DNA of 14,513 nt, from assembly GCA_031398625.1 (NCBI GenBank), contig JANNNQ010000141.1:1-14513 (forward strand), given 5' to 3'. The notes below the pieces were generated by a model, which did not search any database, was not told the DNA's origin, and was given only the letters and a program-made list of their open reading frames with translations. Both the position numbers and the translations under genes were made by a program. Of the stretch, positions 7,204-13,431 are shown in pieces (position 1 is the first letter of the stretch; each line of letters starts with the position of its first letter). The DNA comes from CAIUGU01 sp031398625. GTDB lineage: Bacteria; Pseudomonadota; Gammaproteobacteria; Steroidobacterales; Steroidobacteraceae.

Positions 7204-10092
7204 ATGACCGATCCGACGGACGCGTGCCTGCAGATAGTGATCGTTGACGACGACGAGGCGGACGCGGACCTGGCGGCGCGGGCACTCCGGAGTCATTGGC
7301 CAAACCTGGAATGCTTCTGGGCGCCCGACGAGCCCTCTTTCCGCAAGGGGCTGGCCGGTCATCCGGACATCATCCTGGCCGACTACAACGTGCCCGGCTG
7401 CAGCGCTCCGCATGCCCTGGCGATCCTGAAATCCCTCTCGCTCGATATTCCGCTGATCGTCCTGACGGGCATCGCGCCCGAGGAAAACGTGCTCGAGTGC
7501 ATGAACCTCGGGGCAGCAGACTATCTGCTCAAGGACCGCCTGGCGCGGCTGCCGCCCGCCGTCGAAGCCGCGCTCAAGTCGAGGAACCAGGTGATTGCCA
7601 CCCAGGTCGCCCAACGCGACCGGGAAATGTATCGGGAGCAGTACCGTTCGCTGTTCCACGAGCACCCCGATCTCGCCTTCGCCCTCGATACCCAGGGCAA
7701 CATCACGGAAGTGAACCGCGCGGTGGAGCGGTTTCTCGGGCGGCCTGCAGACGAGTTGCAGGGACTGCCCTTCACGAGAATCCCTGATCCTGCCCTGTGT
7801 ACAGGGTTGCAGGCTGCGCTCACCCTGGCGGCGGCCGGGCAGACGCGCCGGTATCCGCTGCAGCTCAGGCGCCATGATGGCGAACTGCGCGATTTCGAGG
7901 TGACGAATCTGCCAACGATCGTCGAGGGCCGGAACATCGGGGTCTTCGGCATCGCGAAGGATGTCACGGCGGAACGGCAGATGCTGGCTGCACTGACTGC
8001 CAGCGAGCTCGAGCAGCGCCGTCTCGCCAAACTGAATGGCACGATCATCAATGCGTTGCCGGCGAACGTGGCCCTGCTCGATGCAGAGGGCACCGTGTTC
8101 GCCGTGAACGAAGGGTGGCGATCTTTCGGCACCACCAACGGGCTTCGCAGCGAGGCCGCCGGGGTAGGCACCAACTATCTGCAGATCTGCGAGCGGAATA
8201 CGGAGGGGGACCAGGACGCAGCGATCGTCGCCCAGGGACTTCGAGATGTGCTGAGCGGAGCCCAGCGTACCTTCTCGATGGAGTATCCCTGCGATGCACC
8301 GAGCGAGAATCGCTGGTTCCGGATGCTCGCGGCACCTGCCAGGGTCGGCGAGAGCGGCGGCGCAGTCGTGATGCACCTCGATATCAGCGAGCAGCGGCGC
8401 GCTGAAGACAAGGCCCGCGTTGCCGCCAGCGCCTTCCGCCACCTTGCGGACGCGGTCATGGTGCTCGATTCCGGGTTCCGGGTGCTGACGGTGAACCGCG
8501 CGTTCACTTCCATCACCGGTTACCAGCCGCATGAAGTCGCTGCGGCCCTCATTACGGATCTCCTCGTTGCGGATCGTTCCGCCGACTTCCTTGCGGCGGT
8601 CACCATCGTGGTCAGCCAGAAAGGGTCCTGGAAAGGAGAGATCGAGGGTCGGCGCAAGAATGGCGAGCGCTATGCGGCGCTGCTCAGCATCGGCTCCGTG
8701 AATCGTGACGGCGACCGCGCGGGGCACTTCACGGCCGTCATCTCCGATCTCTCGACGGTACGGCATTTCGAACAACGCATCACCTACCTGGCGCGTCATG
8801 ATGCACTGACAGGTTTCCTGGGGAGGAGCGCGCTCGAGGAGTATCTTGCGACGCTCATCGCGTTCGAGGACGTCCATCAGACACCCGTTGCCGTCATGCT
8901 GGTCGATATCGACCACTTTCGCCGGATCAACGATTCGCTTGGCCACACTGCGGGGGACCGCATGATGCAGGCCGTTGCCAGTCGCATTGCGAGGGTGGCA
9001 GGCGGCGAGGACCGGCTGTTCCGGCTCAGCAGCGACGAGTTCGTCGTGCTGACCAGCGGCGTGCATGCAATGGACGAGGCGCAGCGTCTGGCTGCCGAGA
9101 TTCGCAGCTCGGTCGCCGAGCCCTTTCAGCTGGACGAGCAGTCCCTCTACCTGACCGCAAGCATCGGCATCAGTTGTTTTCCCGAGGACGGCCGGTCCTG
9201 CTCCGACCTGTTGCGTGCGGCAGATGCCGCCGCCGAGATCTCGAAGCAACGCGGTCGCAACCAGGTGACCGTCGCCTCACGCCATTACGAACAGGAAGCG
9301 GCTGCCCGGTTTGCGCTGCAGAATGCCCTCCCCCTCGCCCTCGCGCGCAAGGAGTTCCTCCTGGAATACCAGCCGGTCGTGGAATTGCGCACGGGCAGGA
9401 TCAGGAGTGTGGAAGCCTTGGTCCGCTGGCAGCATCCGCAACTCGGGCTGCTCGGTCCCGGTCAGTTCATCGGTCTGGCCGAGGAAACGGGCGTCATCGT
9501 CCAGATGGGAGAGTGGGTGACACGCACCGCGCTCGTTCAGGTAAAGGCATGGCAGAAGGCCGGCTGGCAGGATGCGATGGTCGCCGTCAACCTGAGTCCC
9601 AGGCAGTTCATCGAACCGGGCCTCGCCCAGAGGGTTTTCGCGCTGCTCGAGGAGACCGGTGTCGAGCCCCGGCGCCTGCGGCTCGAAGTCACGGAAGGGA
9701 CCGTCATGAGCGACCCGGCTGCCGCCGAGGCCACGCTGCAGCAGCTTGCGGCCCGTGGCATCTCGATTGCCGTCGATGATTTCGGTACGGGCTATTCGTC
9801 CTTGAGTTACCTGAAGCGCTTTCCCTTGAGCTGCCTCAAGGTGGATCGCTGCTTCGTGGCCGGCATCCCGGGCAGTCCGCAGGACGAGTCCATCGTTCGC
9901 TCCATCGTCGCACTCGGCCACAGCCTTGGCCTCCGGATCGTCGCCGAAGGCGTCGAGACCGCGGAACAGGCCCGGTTCCTGAAAGGGCTCGCCTGTGAAG
10001 ACGGGCAGGGCTACCTGTTCTCCAGACCCGTCTCTGCGGCAGCCGTCCTCGATGCGGTACTCGGAGAACCACTGCTGCAGAGGGTGCGATGA
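7204..10092 (+). CDS. REC-PAS3-GGDEF-EAL protein, probable c-di-GMP phosphodiesterase
   Basis: This 962-residue soluble protein probably hydrolyses cyclic di-GMP to pGpG. Numbering is from 7204. The receiver (about 8-128) has Asp15-17, phosphoacceptor Asp60 and Lys110. Three PAS-type modules follow (about 145-260, 274-400 and 404-523). The second is the same EYPC/RWF subtype as in the hybrid kinase. The GGDEF domain (about 525-690) reads SSDEF at 609-613 and lacks the arginine of the RxxD inhibitory site, so cyclase activity is unlikely. The EAL domain (about 700-948) keeps Glu737 (EALVRW), Asn796, Glu828, Asp858/Asp859 (DDFGTGYSS), Lys879 and Glu915. An in-frame ATG at 7168 would add 12 residues rich in Cys and Trp; 7204 places the first receiver strand at the usual distance from the N-terminus. 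Both starts have a weak GGA eight bases upstream. The stop overlaps the next start as ATGA. Confidence 0.9.
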   Translation: MTDPTDACLQIVIVDDDEADADLAARALRSHWPNLECFWAPDEPSFRKGLAGHPDIILADYNVPGCSAPHALAILKSLSLDIPLIVLTGIAPEENVLECMNLGAADYLLKDRLARLPPAVEAALKSRNQVIATQVAQRDREMYREQYRSLFHEHPDLAFALDTQGNITEVNRAVERFLGRPADELQGLPFTRIPDPALCTGLQAALTLAAAGQTRRYPLQLRRHDGELRDFEVTNLPTIVEGRNIGVFGIAKDVTAERQMLAALTASELEQRRLAKLNGTIINALPANVALLDAEGTVFAVNEGWRSFGTTNGLRSEAAGVGTNYLQICERNTEGDQDAAIVAQGLRDVLSGAQRTFSMEYPCDAPSENRWFRMLAAPARVGESGGAVVMHLDISEQRRAEDKARVAASAFRHLADAVMVLDSGFRVLTVNRAFTSITGYQPHEVAAALITDLLVADRSADFLAAVTIVVSQKGSWKGEIEGRRKNGERYAALLSIGSVNRDGDRAGHFTAVISDLSTVRHFEQRITYLARHDALTGFLGRSALEEYLATLIAFEDVHQTPVAVMLVDIDHFRRINDSLGHTAGDRMMQAVASRIARVAGGEDRLFRLSSDEFVVLTSGVHAMDEAQRLAAEIRSSVAEPFQLDEQSLYLTASIGISCFPEDGRSCSDLLRAADAAAEISKQRGRNQVTVASRHYEQEAAARFALQNALPLALARKEFLLEYQPVVELRTGRIRSVEALVRWQHPQLGLLGPGQFIGLAEETGVIVQMGEWVTRTALVQVKAWQKAGWQDAMVAVNLSPRQFIEPGLAQRVFALLEETGVEPRRLRLEVTEGTVMSDPAAAEATLQQLAARGISIAVDDFGTGYSSLSYLKRFPLSCLKVDRCFVAGIPGSPQDESIVRSIVALGHSLGLRIVAEGVETAEQARFLKGLACEDGQGYLFSRPVSAAAVLDAVLGEPLLQRVR

Positions 10093-10916
10093 CTTTCCGG
10101 GTCCGCGAGCTTCGTTGCGCAGAACCGGCCGATGCGACAGCATTGGTGCCTGCACCTGCGCCGGTCCCTGCAACGCGCGAGGATCTGGAGCTGCGAATCG
10201 CCGCCGGGGAGCGTGCCCTGCATGCGAGCCTGCGGGAACTTGACGACTTCGGTTACGCCCTCGACCACGATCTGCGCGCCCCGCTGCGGGCGGTATCCGG
10301 GTTCGGGAAGATCCTTCAAGAGGATTATGCCCAGTCATTGGACCAGGGCGGGCAGGAGCTGCTCACGAGACTGCTCGAAGGTGCCGGACGCATGACCCGC
10401 ATGCTCAACGACCTGGTGGAGCTGTCACGCCTCGGCAGGAGTGCCTTCAGGCGTTCGCGGTTCGATCTCGGGAACCTCGCGCACGAGGTCGCCGCCGAAA
10501 TCGCGCAGCGCTATCCCGCACGCCAGGTCCAGTTCGAGATCCAGCCCGACTTGCCGGTCAATGGTGACCGGGAGCTGCTGAAGACCGTGCTGGTCCAGCT
10601 GCTCGATAACGCGGTGAAGTTCACCGGGCCGCGCGCCACGGCACGAATCCAGGTCGGCAGCTGCCTGCTCGCCGGTGAACGGGCCTGGTTCGTGGCGGAC
10701 AACGGCGTCGGGTTCGCTCCGGAGGGAGCACCCCGCATCTTTGGCACCTTCCGGCGCCTGCATTCCGCCGTGGAGTTTCCGGGGTCCGGCGTGGGTCTCG
10801 CTGCGGTAGCGCGGATCATTGCGCGCCACGATGGCCGCGTCTGGGCGGAGAGCCATCCGGAGCACGGCACACGAGTTCTCTTTACGCTGGGGCACGGTCC
10901 AGCCGGCGCAGGCTGA
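10089..10916 (+). CDS. Short soluble histidine kinase (phytochrome-kinase-like core, no sensor domain)
   Basis: This 275-residue protein is almost only a kinase core. After a poorly conserved Ala/Pro-rich N-terminus (1-30) and a short helix come an H box of the phytochrome-kinase type, LDHDLRAPLRAVSGF, with phosphoacceptor His60. The N box is LLDNAVKFT (Asn174), G1 is DNGVGF (204-209), the F box region is IFGTFRRLH, and G2 is GSGVGL (232-237). No PAS, GAF or membrane segment is visible, so its input must come from a partner or from another phosphorylated protein. Its ATG overlaps the stop of the EAL protein, which makes that protein's receiver its most likely partner. Its 3' end overlaps comM, on the opposite strand, by 35 bases. 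The fold assignment is firm; the partner is inferred from position. Confidence 0.88.
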   Translation: MTFRVRELRCAEPADATALVPAPAPVPATREDLELRIAAGERALHASLRELDDFGYALDHDLRAPLRAVSGFGKILQEDYAQSLDQGGQELLTRLLEGAGRMTRMLNDLVELSRLGRSAFRRSRFDLGNLAHEVAAEIAQRYPARQVQFEIQPDLPVNGDRELLKTVLVQLLDNAVKFTGPRATARIQVGSCLLAGERAWFVADNGVGFAPEGAPRIFGTFRRLHSAVEFPGSGVGLAAVARIIARHDGRVWAESHPEHGTRVLFTLGHGPAGAG

Positions 10917-12384
10917 TTGCTTCCTGGACATGCGGACGGGAAACCCGCTCCGAGCACTCGAGGTCTGCAATGGTCCTCGCGACCTTCAGTATCCGGTGAT
11001 ACGCGCGGGCAGAGAGATGGAAGCGCTGGATGGCACGCTCCAGCAACCGGAGATCCGCGTCGTCCGGTTTGCAGTGGACCTCCACCTCCGCCACGTCGAG
11101 CTGCGCATTGCAGACCTGCTGCCGCTCAAGCTGCACCCGGCGTGCCCTGTCTACGCGCTCGGCAACGGCAGCACTCGCCTCGCCTTTCCTGCCCGAGAGA
11201 CTCGGCGTGTCCACTCGCGGCACTTCCAGATGCATGTCGAGCCGATCGAGCAGCGGGCCCGAGATCCGCAGGCGATAGCGCTGCACCTGCTCGGCAGTGC
11301 AACGGCATTGCCCCTGGGTGTCGCCGCGATAGCCACACGGGCAGGGATTCATCGCCGCGACCAGCTGGAAGCGTGCCGGAAACTCTGACTGGCGGGCAGC
11401 ACGCGATACCGCAATCCTGCCGGTCTCAAGCGGCTCGCGCAGGACTTCGAGAACGCGCCGGTCGAACTCGGGCAGTTCGTCGAGGAACAGCACGCCGTGA
11501 TGCGCGAGGGACACTTCACCGGGGCGGGGATGCGCACCGCCGCCAACGAGGGCGATGGCCGATGCAGTGTGGTGAGGACTGCGGAAGGGACGCACGCGCC
11601 ACTCCTTGAGATCGAGCGCCTGGCCTGCGACCGACCGGACAGCCGCCACTTCCAGCGCCTCAGCTTCCGTCATGGGCGGCAGGATGCCGGGCAGGCGCTG
11701 CGCGAGCATGCTCTTGCCCGTTCCCGGTGGCCCCGTGAACAGCAGGCTGTGGCCGCCGGCGGCAGCGAGTTCTAGGGCACGGCGCGCGGCATCCTGACCG
11801 CGCACGTCCGCGAGGTCCGCGGTGATCCGGCGCTGCGGCGGCCGGACCTGTCCGAACAGCAGGTCGAGCGGCCTGGCTCCGGTCAGGTGGCCGCACACTT
11901 CGAGCAGGTGACTGGCTGCCGACACCCTCCCATCGCTGACGAGGCGGGCCTCGGCGGCATTGCCCTTGGGGAGGATAAGGAGGTGCTCCGCGCGTCCTGC
12001 CGCCACGGCTGCGGGCAGGACGCCCTTTGCCATCCGCAGTTCGCCACTCAACGACAGCTCGCCATACAGCTCGCAGCGTTCGAGACCCCGCGCGGGCAGC
12101 TGGCCTGCCGCCACGAGAATGCCGACTGCGATCGGCAGGTCGAACCGGCCCCCTTCCTTCGGGAGGTCGGCGGGGGCGAGGTTGACGACGATGCGGCCGA
12201 CCGGAAACTCGAAACTGGAGTTCGTGATGGCGGCGCGGACGCGGACCTTGCTCTCCTTCACCACGACTTCCGGCAATCCCACGATGGCGAAGGCGGGCAA
12301 GCCGTTGGTGAGATCGACTTCGACGCGCACGAGCGGGGCTTCCATGCCGAACTGCGCGCGACTCAACACGGTCGCAATGGCCAT
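10882..12384 (-). CDS. comM: ComM/YifB-family AAA+ ATPase (Mg chelatase-like)
   Basis: This 500-residue protein has the full family length. In naturally transformable bacteria ComM forms a hexameric helicase that drives branch migration while imported DNA is integrated. The N-terminal ChlI-like domain (1-180) contains VEVDLTNGLPAFAIVGLPE and the KESKVRVRAAI motif. The ATPase domain has Walker A GPPGTGKS (218-225) and Walker B VLFLDE (298-303). A cysteine cluster follows (NPCPCGY, then GQCRC; Cys348, 350, 360 and 362), then the SGPLLDRLD segment with Arg381, and a C-terminal helical domain. An AGGAGG sequence at 12391-12396, six bases upstream, supports the ATG at 12384; another ATG four bases upstream is out of frame. 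It lies 48 bases downstream of ubiK and is probably cotranscribed with it. No other competence genes are visible here. Confidence 0.95.
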   Translation of the reverse strand: MAIATVLSRAQFGMEAPLVRVEVDLTNGLPAFAIVGLPEVVVKESKVRVRAAITNSSFEFPVGRIVVNLAPADLPKEGGRFDLPIAVGILVAAGQLPARGLERCELYGELSLSGELRMAKGVLPAAVAAGRAEHLLILPKGNAAEARLVSDGRVSAASHLLEVCGHLTGARPLDLLFGQVRPPQRRITADLADVRGQDAARRALELAAAGGHSLLFTGPPGTGKSMLAQRLPGILPPMTEAEALEVAAVRSVAGQALDLKEWRVRPFRSPHHTASAIALVGGGAHPRPGEVSLAHHGVLFLDELPEFDRRVLEVLREPLETGRIAVSRAARQSEFPARFQLVAAMNPCPCGYRGDTQGQCRCTAEQVQRYRLRISGPLLDRLDMHLEVPRVDTPSLSGRKGEASAAVAERVDRARRVQLERQQVCNAQLDVAEVEVHCKPDDADLRLLERAIQRFHLSARAYHRILKVARTIADLECSERVSRPHVQEAISLRRLDRAPA

Positions 12385-12432
12385 CCATGGCCTCCTGGCG
12401 GTTTTCGGACCCTGCGTCTGGGCCTGGCGGGG

Positions 12433-12684
12433 TCAGCTTTGTTTCGGGGTCCCGGATTCCATGGCCGTGAGCCGCGACTCCAGGAGTTCGAGCTTTTCCC
12501 GGGTGCGCTTCAGCACCGCCGCCTGCACATCGAATTCTTCCCGCGTCACCAGGTCGAGGCGTGCGAGCCCGGCCTGCAGTACCGACCGGAAGTTCGTTTC
12601 CAGGTCCTGGCGGAGGGCAGAAACCCCCGGAGGAATGGCAGCAGACAGGCGGCGGGCGAGGTCGTCGATGAAGCGAGGGTCCAT
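12433..12684 (-). CDS. ubiK: Ubiquinone biosynthesis accessory factor UbiK (YqiC/BMFP family)
   Basis: This 83-residue protein matches the UbiK (formerly YqiC) family, an accessory factor that works with UbiJ in the aerobic ubiquinone biosynthesis complex and can associate with membranes. It begins MDPRFIDDLARRLSAAIPPG, continues with an amphipathic segment (residues 20-45), and ends in a coiled coil (about 46-76, REEFDVQAAVLKRTREKLELLESRL) that supports trimerisation in known members. I chose the ATG at 12684 because GGAAGG (12690-12695) lies five bases upstream and homologues start there. A longer in-frame start at 12747 would run through the promoter candidate. It precedes comM by 48 bases on the same strand, an arrangement I recall from other gammaproteobacteria. 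Confidence 0.9.
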   Translation of the reverse strand: MDPRFIDDLARRLSAAIPPGVSALRQDLETNFRSVLQAGLARLDLVTREEFDVQAAVLKRTREKLELLESRLTAMESGTPKQS

Positions 12685-12718
12685 GCTTGCCTTCCGTTGA
12701 TAAAGAGAAAGTGATCCG

Positions 12719-12747
12719 ATTCTGTAAGTGTCGCAGGCCAGTGACAA
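12719..12747 (-). promoter_or_regulatory. Candidate sigma-70 promoter of ubiK-comM
   Basis: On the minus strand, TTGTCA (12742-12747) matches the -35 consensus at 5 of 6 positions. It is separated by exactly 17 bases from CAGAAT (12719-12724), which matches the -10 at 4 of 6. Transcription would start near 12712, giving a leader of about 28 bases before the ubiK ATG and leaving its GGAAGG intact. Confidence 0.5.
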
Positions 12748-12861
12748 GCCTCCTTATCTGCGCTGAATCTCCAGTTTCTGCGCCTCCCGCTGCCCTATTG
12801 GGTGGCTTTCAACGCCTGCAACCGGGGTTTTCGCTCCTCCATGAGGCAGCCGGGAAAATCC

Positions 12862-12880
12862 TGCGCTCCTGTTTGGTGCA
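12862..12880 (+). promoter_or_regulatory. NtrC-like binding dyad upstream of glnK
   Basis: TGCGCTC, five bases, TGGTGCA. The right half matches the NtrC consensus (TGCACYA-N5-TGGTGCA) perfectly and the left half at 5 of 7 positions. The dyad is centred about 98 bases upstream of the predicted glnK transcription start, a usual enhancer distance for a sigma-54 promoter. This predicts activation of glnK-amtB under nitrogen limitation. Confidence 0.7.
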
Positions 12881-12942
12881 TGAATGTCCGGAAGTCGGGG
12901 GCAAGTCCACCATTCCACGCCCCGACTCCCCGCCCCAAAGCG

Positions 12943-12958
12943 TGGCACAGAAGATGCA
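12943..12958 (+). promoter_or_regulatory. Sigma-54 (RpoN) promoter of glnK-amtB
   Basis: TGGCAC, five bases, ATGCA matches the -24/-12 consensus TGGCAC-N5-TTGCA at all but one of the 11 specified positions. It has the invariant GG and GC at the correct 12-base spacing. Transcription would start near 12970, about 66 bases before the glnK ATG. The NtrC-like dyad lies upstream. Confidence 0.82.
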
Positions 12959-12972
12959 TTCTCGATCCGGCG

Positions 12973-13000
12973 CGGAATCGAGCTTGACCCTCGGTTTCCG
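12973..13000 (+). other. Stem-loop at the start of the glnK leader
   Basis: CGGAATCGAG (12973-12982) can pair with CTCGGTTTCCG (12990-13000) across a seven-base loop: five plus four base pairs with a small internal mismatch. It begins within a few bases of the predicted sigma-54 transcript start, so it would form a 5'-end hairpin on the glnK-amtB mRNA. No T tract follows, so it is not a terminator. Confidence 0.4.
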
Positions 13001-13035
13001 CCGGCTCCGACCACCTCAGGAACCCCAGGCACTGC

Positions 13036-13374
13036 ATGAAGCTGATCACCGCCATCATCAAGCCATTCAAGCTCGATGACGTTCGCCAGGCCGTAGCGGA
13101 TATCGGCGTCCAGGGCATCACGGTAACGGAGGTCCAGGGTTTCGGCCGGCAGCGCGGCCACACGGAGCTCTATCGGGGCGCCGAATACCGTGTGGACTTC
13201 CTGCCCAAGACGAAGATCGAGCTGGCCGTCGACGACACGATCGTAGAGCAGGTCGTCGAAGCCATCACCAACGTGGCCCGGACCGGGAAGATCGGCGACG
13301 GCAAGATTTTCGTGCTCGATCTCGAACAGGCGGTGCGCATCCGCACGGGCGAGATCGGCGCGGAGGCCGTTTGA
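13036..13374 (+). CDS. glnK: PII nitrogen regulatory protein GlnK
   Basis: This 112-residue protein has the exact PII length and fold. PII trimers sense ATP/ADP and 2-oxoglutarate and are uridylylated under nitrogen limitation. GlnK binds and blocks the ammonium channel AmtB when nitrogen is plentiful. Visible marks are the N-terminus MKLITAIIKPFKLDDVR, the T loop GHTELYRGAEY with uridylylation site Tyr51, and the C-loop GKIGDGKIFV. It is called GlnK rather than GlnB because amtB follows 57 bases downstream and the promoter is of the NtrC/sigma-54 type; sequence alone separates them poorly. AGG at 13027-13029, six bases upstream, serves as a modest ribosome binding site. Confidence 0.96.
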   Translation: MKLITAIIKPFKLDDVRQAVADIGVQGITVTEVQGFGRQRGHTELYRGAEYRVDFLPKTKIELAVDDTIVEQVVEAITNVARTGKIGDGKIFVLDLEQAVRIRTGEIGAEAV

Positions 13375-13420
13375 GTTTTTGAGTCAGGTTCCTTTCCGCA
13401 TCCAATAGAAGTACCTCGCA

Positions 13421-13424
13421 GGAG
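13421..13424 (+). promoter_or_regulatory. Ribosome binding site supporting the amtB GTG start
   Basis: GGAG (within CAGGAGAA) lies seven bases before GTG at 13432. The frame then begins with a classic signal peptide (MKRSR, then a hydrophobic core). No ATG occurs in frame before the first transmembrane helix region, so the GTG is the likely start. Confidence 0.7.
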
Positions 13425-13431
13425 AACGACA

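Larger units (their letters stand above)
12685..13035. other. Divergent intergenic region between ubiK and glnK
   Basis: These 351 bases contain no convincing gene. Open frames on both strands lack family features and good ribosome binding sites. The region holds a sigma-70-like promoter facing ubiK, a long middle stretch with an NtrC-like dyad, a -24/-12 promoter facing glnK, and a hairpin near the start of the glnK leader. A second, much poorer NtrC-like dyad can be read at 12791-12809 (TGCCCTA, five bases, TGGCTTT). Confidence 0.7.

Noticed and set aside
4918..9249. A 1443-codon open frame on the minus strand covering most of the hybrid kinase and EAL protein
   Set aside because: The translation shows no domain, has a random His/Arg/Gly-rich composition and crosses the gap between two well-supported plus-strand genes. 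In very high-GC coding DNA one antisense frame is often stop-free because stop codons need A/T-rich third positions.
11887..12714. Plus-strand open frames antisense to comM and ubiK
   Set aside because: The minus-strand products are unmistakable family members with Shine-Dalgarno sites. The plus-strand translations are low-information shadows.
12687..13079. Plus-strand open frame through the ubiK-glnK intergenic region
   Set aside because: It overlaps the glnK start, crosses the sigma-54 promoter, NtrC-like site and ubiK promoter, and its product has no recognisable features.
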